This document shows positions 44,087 to 52,943 of a stretch of 64,000 nt of DNA, piece after piece. Positions within the stretch are counted from its first letter, which is position 1; every line of letters begins with the position of its first letter. The notes beneath the pieces are model-generated. The model was not told the DNA's origin, did no database searches, and saw only the letters and a list, made by a program, of their open reading frames with translations. Origin of the DNA: Tubiluchus corallicola (Eukaryota > Priapulida > Priapulimorpha > Priapulimorphida > Tubiluchidae); assembly GCA_030141605.1 (NCBI GenBank), contig JAQGDQ010000027.1, positions 113,812-177,811 of the forward strand, written 5' to 3'. Both the position numbers and the translations under genes were made by a program.

Positions 44087-46230
44087 TAACTTTCTAAATA
44101 TTTACCCCTTTAACCCAGAGTAACCCATTTCGCCTTCGACTAGTTCTGTTAATACTAAGTTTGAAGATTTGTGTTTCGTTGCTGAAGCTAAATTTTGTTT
44201 TTTAGCATTAGTGTATCTCCTGATTAAGCCTGTAACCACAAAAACGACATAAACTCTCCGTTTTCAGTTTTTTTTTGCAAAGCTGTTGTACTGCACACAA
44301 TTAGTTTTAATTTTTTATCTTCATACACATTCTGTACTATGGCTTATGTGAAATAAATAAGTAAAAGTAATTACAAAATACTGAAGCACGTTAAATTGTA
44401 TGCATTGCGTGGTTGTCTTAAATTTTACAGATCTGTCGAATGTGTTACAATCGCCAATTGCACAATAAATTACAAATTGTGTTGCGCGTAGACCACTCAA
44501 GCACCACTGACCACTGGTATCAACCCCGAGGCTGCGTAGAAATTCTCATTTTAAACTCAATCAAAACAAGTTTACCGGGATTGCCGTCGCCTGAGCATCA
44601 TCATCTTCCGCCTCTCCCCAAGGACCTCATTTGTCTCGTTTCTTGCATTAGAAAAGAATTTAGCTACCGTTAACCGGTGGCTCACTTAATGTCTGCTTCC
44701 CTTATTGTTGGGCTAATTTAATGACTTGCTGAAATGGTCCTGGCGGACTTGTAGTCTTGCCACACTTGATGTGAACAACTACTGCAATTGTCCGAGACTT
44801 TCTTGTCTTTACTGATGAACTGTTGATGCCGGGGGTAATGAGTTAAATGCAGGTGCTCTTTTCAGGTTGTCAGGAATTGCGCTTAAGTTTTACGTAAAAT
44901 GTTACGTAACTTCAAAATAATATCAGAAACCATGGAAGTTCTTTGCTTGTTTTGGAAGCGCCAATACTTTTGCCCTCAAATCCTATTTGTGAAGTCTTAG
45001 CACACAAACAATAACAAATAAATAAACGTGAGTTCAGATTTGTGAAATCATCTTACACTGATTTTATTATGTTATTTTTAAAAAACGTACGTCTTTTCTT
45101 TAGAAGACAAAAGGCACACTGCAATTTATTAACGAATCTTACCAAATTTCTTGTCTGCGTCTTAGTGAGATACAGTTGGGTATGATGTTTCATAAAAAGG
45201 CATGATGAATAAAAGATGTTTTAAGCTTGGTACTTCGGTGAAATATTTGTAAATTTAGAACAAACATAAAACACAAATGTTCTAAAAGAGTATCACCACT
45301 ATATTCAATCTAATCTCGTATCCCATTTCTGAAAAAAGTGAAACGTTATTATTGCTAGATTGAAGCAACGAATTAGAAACAATATTCGTTGGAAGTTTTT
45401 GTTTGTTTCTAATTTGACAAATTTAGACAATAAAATTTGTCTAACAAACACATAACAAAAATCATCTCAGGTTTAGTATCATTATCTTAAGAATTTACAA
45501 ATAAGCAGTTCGAGAAACTTGTTTTTTTACGTATTTTAAAAAAAAATTGCTAATTTTCATTAATGACAAAATAGGTAGTGCTCAAAGAGTCACGTGACCC
45601 CAGTATCGAGAAACAAAGCAGCAATAAGTATCGAAAAAAATTAAGCGAAGTATATATTTGCAGCTGCAACAGTGTTATATAAGTTAAACTACAAATGATT
45701 CTTCGAAAGCTTTCCTGCGTCGTTTACGTTACGAGCTGTAATGCTGGTGTCATTTAGTCTAATTGCAATACCCATTGCATTCACAGCCAGACTATCAAGT
45801 TTCTAGGCTAATTACCTTCCCAGCTCCCCTCTGCTTTATGAAGTAGTGAGAATTCCAGTCGTTGTATTAGAAAGCGGAATAACGTAAGAACAAAATTTTA
45901 TTGCTACCGAATTGTACAAGACGACATGTCTGCAATTCAATGAGTCGTATGTGGAGAGAAACTTAATGAAGGGTGATTTGTTCAGGTTGCCCTAATGGCA
46001 GTATTATTGATGCCTGCCCTGTACCAGTTTAATTCTAACGTCAAATGTGGAGCTGCGGCTCGTTTGTTGTCGGCTTGGCAGATGTCTTTTGGAGCAAAGA
46101 AAAGACACCATGAGATCATGCACTGTAGTATAAGCCACTATTGCTAAAAATAATTGTATGCGTTTACAAAAGGATTCAGCTATGTGAAGTGATTAAGGAT
46201 TAAGTGATTGAGTTTTTATGGCAAATAAAG
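44087..46230. other. Non-coding stretch with two small inverted repeats
   Basis: TTTAGAACA faces TGTTCTAAA at about 45,257-45,288, and GACAAATTT faces AAATTTGTC at about 45,416-45,441. GTCACGTGAC (45,590) is a perfect 10-bp E-box-type palindrome. No gene. Confidence 0.45.
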
Positions 46231-46279
46231 GTTATATATATATATATATAATATATTAATATAATATATAATATAATAT

Positions 46280-46329
<50 letters not shown>
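46231..46329. repeat. (TA)n tract with AATATA interruptions
   Basis: Nearly 100 bp of TA repeat, clean at both ends and broken in the middle by ATATTAATATAATATATAAT. The entire tract is self-complementary and would extrude as a cruciform in supercoiled DNA. Confidence 0.98.
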
Positions 46330-46331
<2 letters not shown>

Positions 46332-47089
46332 AGGAGTTATGAAGGGATTACCATGCAATATTTTGAATTGAATTTATTGACTAACAGGGATATTATTAAT
46401 AATACATCACATACATAGTTGTAAAGAGTTAGTCCAAATTAAAAACAATATCGGTGACGATGATTCTACATGATCACACAGATAAAAACGCTAACATACA
46501 ATGAACGAAGTGATTACAACAAAGTGATGTCATATAGTAGTTAAAATATAAAAGGTATGATAAATATAACAGTCAATTAAAATAAAGAACTAAATTTATA
46601 AGACTTATTTGTAGACAACTATAGGATCAAATGATATGAATAGTTTGCTAAATATTTCAATGAACATTGATTCAAATAAAAATTGATTCAAGTATAGTAT
46701 TGTTGTATAGTTTCATTATTTCGGCTACTGCATTTATGCTATCGATTATATTGTTAGACTTAAAAATATCATATAAGGAATTAAAGTTACTATAGGTATA
46801 CTGATTTCCGATAGTATTTGACATCAAACAAATACATACATAATACAAATAAATGACTAACTGCAGACACATCCGAAAAAGCAAGAACTGTGTCCACGTC
46901 CATGTTCCCGCTGCGCGCTGCGCAAGTCAGTGTGGTAGCCGAGACGTTCTCGAGAGTCAAACTTAGCTAATGTGTCTAAAATGTTGTTTACAGAAGTGTC
47001 CAGTTTTACTTGTAAACATTCAGCCGCCTCTCAAGACGACTCGCTTAGTTTCGTAATAGATGTTGGATATTATAACAGTTACTCTTGTA
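46330..47089. other. Non-coding stretch, nothing recognised
   Basis: AT-rich up to 46,900, then slightly GC-richer. No gene. Confidence 0.5.
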
Positions 47090-47300
47090 AATGCTGTGAC
47101 TGTTTAAAATGTGAGAGGATGTTACACAACGTTTTCTTTCGTGTAGCTGTGTAGTATAGCCGCTCTGGAAACAGAAGGTCTTGGGTTCGATTCCCTGCCG
47201 AGCGAAATAATTTTCATATTTTCTAATTTAGCATTGTCTTTGTGCATTTATATAATTTACCTATTCTCGGTATTCGTTGTAGTTATATTTTGAATTGCTG
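47090..47300 (+). mobile_element. tRNA-derived SINE, same family as the 3.2-kb array
   Basis: The head contains a very good B box, GGGTTCGATTCC (47,183-47,194), followed by CTGCCGAGCGAA, with an A-box-like GTGTAGTATAGC about 35 bp upstream. The body ATTTTCTAATTTAGCATTGT then CTTTGTGCATT-TATA aligns with the bodies at 3,320-3,370 and 3,525-3,580 (TTTTCAATTTAGTATTGCTT). Here the unit is single. The end near 47,300 is approximate, and no A tail is evident. Confidence 0.7.
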
Positions 47301-47689
47301 ATGCTGGTATTAACACCGAAATAATTTGTGCAAAGGATTCTTCTGTTCTTGACAATGTTCAGGCATGTGAAGAAATTTTATCAACCGAAATGATATACAT
47401 AAGTATTGTTAAATTAACTTGCCTAAATTGCTTTCAAGCATTAAATGTGTCCCTGCAACACATGCAGACTGTTTTGCACTCGTATAAACTATGAAACTTG
47501 AGTGTCCAACTAATTCCTGCCCATCTATCACAATATTATTCAATACAATATGAAGAAAAATCTGCTGCTGCAATGCAGTTTGGAAAGAATATTTTTCCTG
47601 CTCGCAACTCGTCTCTTTTACATCATTACTTCCTGCAACGAGACACCACTGCCAGATGCGAATCTCATTAAATTTGCTCATCCAAATAG

Positions 47690-48010
47690 CAAATGTTATC
47701 GTAAAAGCAATAACCAACGCCTTAGGTGTCCGTGCTTGGTTTTTCTTTGGCGTGTGGTCAGTTTGTGGGTCAGTGCATATACGTCATCTCTAGGGATAAC
47801 CAGCAGATGGGTAGGCACAATAGGCTTGTCTGAATGATGATGTTGAGACGGTTCCTCATCATTCTCTTCGTGGGTGTAGAGTTACACAGTTTGACAGATG
47901 CTCCCACCATTGACTCTGTGCACTTCAAGAGGCATCAGTTTTGTTGTAGTAGCCGGAAAGAAACAACGTTTAGCTGCGGAACAGAAACTTGGCGGCGACA
48001 TAAAAACTTT
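47690..48010 (-). pseudogene. GC-richer block with a stop-broken protein-like frame on minus, unidentified
   Basis: The block stands out by base composition. On minus one frame reads FMSPPSFCSAAKRCFFPATT then TKLMPLEVHRVNGGSICQTV, a TAA, then LYTHEENDEEPSQHHHSDKP and DDVYALTHKLTTRQRKTKHG, ending at a stop near 47,700. On plus an ATG frame (47,834-48,022) starts with a signal-peptide-like stretch (MLRRFLIILFVGVELHSL) and has three cysteines. The strands cannot both be right, and neither shows splice sites or a known domain. A remnant of a transposon or host gene with one in-frame stop is the most I can say. Confidence 0.2.
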
Positions 48011-48764
48011 TTTATGGCGTGAATAAATGTTATGAATCTTTTGTTTGTTTGTAGCGTTTCGTTTAGATTTGTTGTTAAAGTTGTTGATGATACGACGACG
48101 ACATAATTGTAAGTTTATTTTCTACAATTTTAGTTGTTTTGCTATATTTTTCCACTTAACAGTAGATTTAATCTGTAAATCTGTTATGTTAGCCTCTTAA
48201 TACTGCTATCCATATCTTATTTCTCTAATGTTTCTCCAGCAGTAGTAGTATTGAGTACTATGTGGAATTCAGAAAAACGTATTTTTGAAAACCACTCTTC
48301 TGTATTGTCTATCGTGATCGTGTACTTGGTAAAATCAATCCTCCAACGTAGTTCAGTATAGTCTGTTCAGCCAAACGAAATCACATTTTCTTTCAAACTT
48401 TAAATGTAAAGATAAAGTGCATAGCAACTTTTACTTAGATTTAAACTAAAAGCCATTACGTATTTTAACGCCACCTGTGGTTTTGTTGATCGAAAATGGT
48501 TGTAACCTAACATACGAACAAAAAGAAAGCTTGTAAAATCTCGCGTGTTATCAGCGCTTGTCAATGCTGATTCACACTGGTTTGTGCACATAACGGACGC
48601 AAGAATCGGAATGCTGATTCTTTTGCTATACATTGCCTCTTTTTTCAAAAGACAGTTTTTTTGGAAATATCTTGTCAGAAACAGCACAGAAGAAAACTAA
48701 TGTGACAGCACTCAATAGACGTACAAATCCACGCATTCAGATAGTCACCATCAGGAAAATTTAT
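48011..48764. other. Non-coding stretch, nothing recognised
   Basis: Nothing but short frames. Confidence 0.5.
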
Positions 48765-48985
48765 TATTTACCATGTGACCTCGACTTTTGACCTTTAGAG
48801 TAAAACGTAGTGGGTTTCCAGATCCTTCCCAGAGCCACCTTATGCCAAATTTAATGACTAATTTAATAACTTTGTCTACGTATCCTATCACACAGAGAGA
48901 TAAACAGACAGACACACTGACAGATAAACAGACAAACAGAATAAACGCCTTACTTTTTGGCCTATTATACTCCGACATATCCCAA
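48765..48985. mobile_element. Probable interspersed repeat ending in a GACAGACA-type tract
   Basis: An evenly composed stretch of about 120 bp (GACCTCGACTTTTGACCTTT, GTAGTGGGTTTCCAGATC, CCAGAGCCACCTTATGCC) runs into a cryptic tetranucleotide tract (AGACAGACACACTGACAG, AAACAGACAAACAGAATAAA), then ACGCC-TTACTTTTTGGCC and TATTATACTCCGACATA. The layout, a text-like conserved block followed by an imperfect CAGACAGA tract and a short closing motif, is common in invertebrate interspersed repeats, but I cannot name the family and there is no second copy in this window. Confidence 0.35.
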
Positions 48986-50561
48986 AAACGTAGAGAATAC
49001 TGGACATCATTAAAATTTGTTTCTGAAGTTCTATAAATGCTACTCGGTGACATCGAATCTCTCGCATTTGTCGTTAAAACAGATCTTGAGCAAGAGAAGA
49101 AATCATAGATTTATCGCAAGCAGTAAATCGTCAGAGTTTTCACACTGTTTTCACAACGCTATTATTCAGCTAGAGCAAGGTGAAATAAATTACATGTAAA
49201 TTTGTGATTAGCACGTGCGAATGAAAAGGCCAAGTTATAATTTTGAGTTGTTTAATTTCCTGAAACTTCTTATGTGTTGGTGGTTCTGTTTCATAAAAAA
49301 ACACATAAAATTTTATATTAAACGTAATATATGTTACCTTCATTTTTCTGTAACTTTATTACTTCTCTTGTTGATACAAATATCCTCTTTATCTGATGCA
49401 CATTCTTGCTAAATCTTGCACGTTTTAGTTGTTGCTTTTTAATAGGTTGATTCAGTGAATGACTAATTATTAACCACGATCTTCATGAATTATAATCAAG
49501 TCAGATCAGATTAATTTATACTGATGCTCAAGTAAGCTGAAAGATAGCTGTCGCGAAATTGTTTTTGTCTGTAAATTTTTGTTCATTTCTTTGTCTGTTT
49601 TGCCTCTTACTTGTTTGCTCGTTCGTTATCTGTTCATCTGTCGTCTGTCTCATCTGTGTGTTTTTTGATTTGTTTGTCTGAGGTTTGTTGATTTCATTTG
49701 TTCACCAGAGAGGTATAATAATAATTTCTTTTAGAACATAATCCAGGGATAACACGTTAATTAACTCAATACTTATTTCCAAGATGGCCCCGATAATTAA
49801 TACTCGCCGCGTTACTTCATAATCTGCATAATGGTCAAAGAACCAGCGGTACCATTTTTCAAGATTTTTGTATCATTCGGTCGGGAGTTGAACCATATGC
49901 TGCCGTTGAGCTTACACCCAGTGTAAGTGATGGTTAGAGGATAAGAATGGTCGACTGATGCGTTCTACCTAGTGGGCGACAAATAATCTGACTTGCTATT
50001 CATACCTCGCTTTTTAGAATTACACGTAAAACGTTTCTAACTTTAGTGAAGGTCAGTTTAGCCATGTAACGTGTTTATTGACAGCTGCTTAAAAGAACTT
50101 TAAATCACGGACTTTCTTCCGTTTGACCGAAACTGTTCCTCGCGCTAAACTGCTTGATGCATAAAGAAGCCATTGAGAATTGATTGGTCTAGGCTTCTCA
50201 GCTTTCTTGAATAACCTGATTGTGTGGGCTGTAAATTTAGTGCCCCGTCGATTGCCTTTCAGTTAAGTAACAAATAAATAACCCATGGTGGTACATGCAT
50301 TCGGAAACACTATATTACATAACGTGTATCTTTTTGAAGCTTTCACAAAACCGTAGAAACTCTTTCATCAGATAACCTTTACAACTAAAAAGGACGTTGA
50401 TTAAAGTAGTGAGTTAGTAGAAGTGCTGTGGGCGAGATTGTGCTGTAAAGGAATTTACTCATTCATGTGACGCGAAATTTCTGAGGATGGTCTACCCCCC
50501 CCCCCCGTCTCTCGTACGTATACATTTAAATATTGCCCTCACTTATATTCTTCCACCTTCT
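48986..50561. other. Non-coding stretch with cryptic simple repeats
   Basis: Positions 49,565-49,690 are a cryptic TTTGTCTG/TTTGTTTG repeat. A tRNA-like B box on minus (GGTTCAACTCCC, about 49,888) lacks a convincing A box. A 12-C run stands at 50,495-50,506. No gene. Confidence 0.4.
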
Positions 50562-50866
50562 TGCTGCATAACAATGGTTTTTCTTTTCTAAATAACAGTA
50601 CTTATCTTTTTGATACATAACATTGATGATCCTGGCTACATAACAATGCTTTTCCTTGCTACATAACATTGCTTTTCTTTGCTATATAACACTGCCTTTC
50701 CTTGCTACGTAACAGTACTTTTACTTTCTACATAACAATGCTTTTCCTTGCTACATAACAATACTTTTCCATGCTAGATAACAGTGTTTTTCCTTCCCGC
50801 GCAACAGTGCTTTTCTTTGTTACATAACAGTGCTTTTCCTTGGTACATAATACTGCTTTTCTTTGC
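50562..50866. repeat. 23-bp minisatellite, about 13 units
   Basis: Consensus GCTACATAACAATGCTTTTCC plus TT, repeated with substitutions (CTACATAACATTGCTTTTC, CTATATAACACTGCCTTTCC, CTACGTAACAGTACTTTTAC). The middle units are the cleanest. The array begins in degenerate form near 50,562 and ends at CTTTGCCCTC. Confidence 0.92.
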
Positions 50867-51196
50867 CCTCATCGCTGTGTTGCATGCTTCCTTCTTACTC
50901 GTAATTTCTCTCTCTTTCTCTCTCTCTCTCCCTTTTTCTTCCTTTCTTACTCTTTCTCGGACTCCTCCGTAGGGTTTGTTCTCAATTGCTCTATCACGCT
51001 GTGCATCTGTTCTTGCTGCCTTCTCCTGAATTTTGTCGTTTTCTTCGTCTGTTGTCTCTTGTGATTCGTGAGAAAAACTACATTTATCGGGAACTCCGTT
51101 CTCCATTTCGTTTATCGTTCCGCAGCGCAGCGAACCAAGCAAAAAACTCATTTTCGTTTTCAGCCTTGCAGATATAACCTGTTGTGAGTCGCACAA
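50774..51196 (-). other. Longest frame of the window (140 codons), half low-complexity, doubtful
   Basis: The ATG frame starts MCDSQQVISARLKTKMSFLL at 51,196 and becomes a charged K/E/R-rich stretch (EERVRKEEKGREREKERE type) where it crosses the polypyrimidine tract at 50,901-50,958 in antisense, then runs into the 23-bp minisatellite. The first half has normal composition, with EMENGVPDKCSFSHESQETT and acidic residues. Donor-like GAGTAAG words occur in the charged part. I know no related protein. Low-complexity DNA lengthens frames, so chance is the simplest explanation. Confidence 0.15.
50901..50958. repeat. Polypyrimidine tract
   Basis: About 58 bp almost purely of C and T (TTTCTCTCTCTTTCTC and TCTCTCCCTTTTTCTTCC), with one A interruption near 50,950. 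It is opposed by the polypurine tract at 51,991-52,090. Confidence 0.9.
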
Positions 51197-51990
51197 ACTG
51201 ATTTTACAAAACGCAATTTCAGCCCAATTCAGGCAGGCTGTTTCGCATCGATTATGCCATAAAAAGTCAAATTATATCATATTCCATCACAGTCGAGCAC
51301 CATTAGATAGGAATTGGTCAGTAAAGCACAATTTAGTTGGCTCCCAAGAGCTTGCAAATAGACTTTCGTATCAAGTATGGAAATTGGAAGGGATTATCAA
51401 TTGAAAATCTGCTGGAATAAACTGCGATAAAGATCTGTCGTTTAGAGATTTGGGGTTAAATGTTGTGTTAAGTGTTTATGCTGTGTTACTCACAGTTTTC
51501 CATCCACGTGGCTTCTATTTTTACTGTATTCGAGTGATTCGTTTCATTGTTCTTTATACATTGTTATTTATGAAGTGGGCTTTATTTTATGCGTTAACTC
51601 CAGTCTTATTTATGAGACAATTTCATTAATTTCGTCGCCAATTACGTGTCCAAACGGTAAAATTTAATTACGCAGCAAATAAAGAGTTTTACAATGACTC
51701 TACTTGTGGTCGACTCTACTGCTTAATTATTTTTCCAACAAGTGTGCCCTCATCTACGGTTATTGGTTATTTGTCATGCCAACAAGCAATTATACCAAAT
51801 GTTGTTAGGTCGTAATTGGTAATTTTTTGCTTGTTAGCTCGTTATTTGTTCACGTTGTTGACATGGTATTATCAGTGTATTGCTGTATTCAGTAACTCAA
51901 CTAAAGAATTAATCGAGATAAGAGGACTCTCGTCGATTACAAAAAGAGGGGGCATTGAGTAAAGCCAAAGGGAGTTGGGAAAATGGGCGA
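51197..51990. other. Non-coding stretch, nothing recognised
   Basis: No gene or element. Confidence 0.5.
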
Positions 51991-52090
51991 ACAAAGGAGA
52001 GAGGAAGAGGAGAAAGGGAGAGAAAAAGAGAAAGAGGAAGAGAGATAGGAAAACAGAGAGGGAGAGGGCGAAATAAAGAATAAGAAACTT
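51991..52090. repeat. Polypurine tract
   Basis: About 100 bp of A and G with very few pyrimidines (GAGAGGAAGAGGAGAAAGGG, AGAAAAAGAGAAAGAGGAAG). It is a candidate triplex-forming region. Frames on minus through it (poly Ser-Leu-Phe) are artefacts. Confidence 0.92.
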
Positions 52091-52185
52091 TGGTGTTATT
52101 CTTGGGAACACACTCGGCACACTGCAAGCCGGAATTCAGTGTGCTTGTGGCGAGACTGGATCCTGGCTTATTACCAAGGATGTCC

Positions 52186-52378
52186 TGTTCAGACTAGCGA
52201 GCTTTCTCGCTGATAGCAAACTCGCAAGTGTGAACGGCTTTGCGAGTTACTGTCGACAAATTTTTGCAAACTCTCTGACAGTTGTTGCGAGTTGATGAAC
52301 TCTAGTCTAAACCCGTTTGCGAGTTACTTATCGAGCTACTTTGAGTTTACTTGGCGAGAAAACTAGCTAGACTGAACA
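52186..52378. mobile_element. 193-bp MITE with 25-bp TGTTCAG... inverted ends
   Basis: The left end TGTTCAGACTAGCGAGCTTT-CTCGC and the right end GCGAG-AAAACTAGCTAGACTGAACA are reverse complements with four mismatches. Inside, the word GCGAGTT occurs in both orientations (CAAACTCGCAA at about 52,219; TTTGCGAGTTACT at about 52,240; GTTGCGAGTTGATGAAC at about 52,284; TTTGCGAGTTACTTATCGAG at about 52,316), so subterminal repeats are dense. That pattern fits hAT-like or P-like non-autonomous elements. No 8-bp target duplication is readable. No frame. Confidence 0.8.
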
Positions 52379-52589
52379 CGCGCCATAAGATGAGCCACTA
52401 ACCCAACCGAGATGTCTCAGTCATGCTCAGATGTATGTTCATCCTTCTTTAGTACTACGAATGAAAAATAAAATCTTGACTGTCGACTTAATTAAACTAG
52501 CATGTATTTACAAAATTTACTTTTCATTGCTGACACTCAGAATTCTACTGATTTAATGATATGCACTGTTAATGTGTGACCACCAAAAT

Positions 52590-52943
52590 CTAGAACGAAA
52601 TGTCAGCTGGCTTAATCCAAAACACGCGTGCAAACAAGGAATAAATTACAGGGCAGATGAGATCATTCAGCATTGACCCGGCCAGGGCTATGATTAGAGG
52701 CCTGTAATGTGCCAAATTACAGCTTGCAGAGCGGCTGAATACAAAGATCCAGACAATCAACTGTAAAAATACATTCAAGTGATGTGTCATCACTGCAGCT
52801 TCCGCAGTGATAATCATTTTAGAGATATTAATATTTGTCCAGCTTATAGATATAATTGTGGCAGACAAATGTGCAGACTCTGTTACGAATTGTGCAAATA
52901 CCGGAGCATTGATAAAGGCGCTGCTAACGTTTTTCTTGTAATT
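52590..52943 (-). pseudogene. Possible rhodopsin-type GPCR fragment (TM6-TM7 end)
   Basis: The minus frame is open for 117 codons and ends TAG at 52,590. Near its end it reads HYRPLIIALAGSMLNDLICP followed by VIYSLFARVFW. This matches TM7 of class A GPCRs, (A)NSxLNPxIYSxxxxxFR, position by position, with the Asn of NPxxY replaced by Cys (CPVIY). A hydrophobic piece, VFLQLIVWIFVFSRS, sits where the outer part of TM6 would be. An acceptor-like TATTTTTACAG|TTG lies just before LIVWIF, so the true exon may start there (about 52,760). No earlier transmembrane segments were found at the right distance, and the C-terminal tail is only 9 residues. It could be a receptor pseudogene, a last exon, or a hydrophobic chance frame. 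Confidence 0.3.

Noticed and set aside
49880-49960. tRNA-like B box GGTTCAACTCCC on minus near 49,888
   Set aside because: No A box at the right distance and no cloverleaf; only a CTTACAC/GTGTAAG hairpin upstream.
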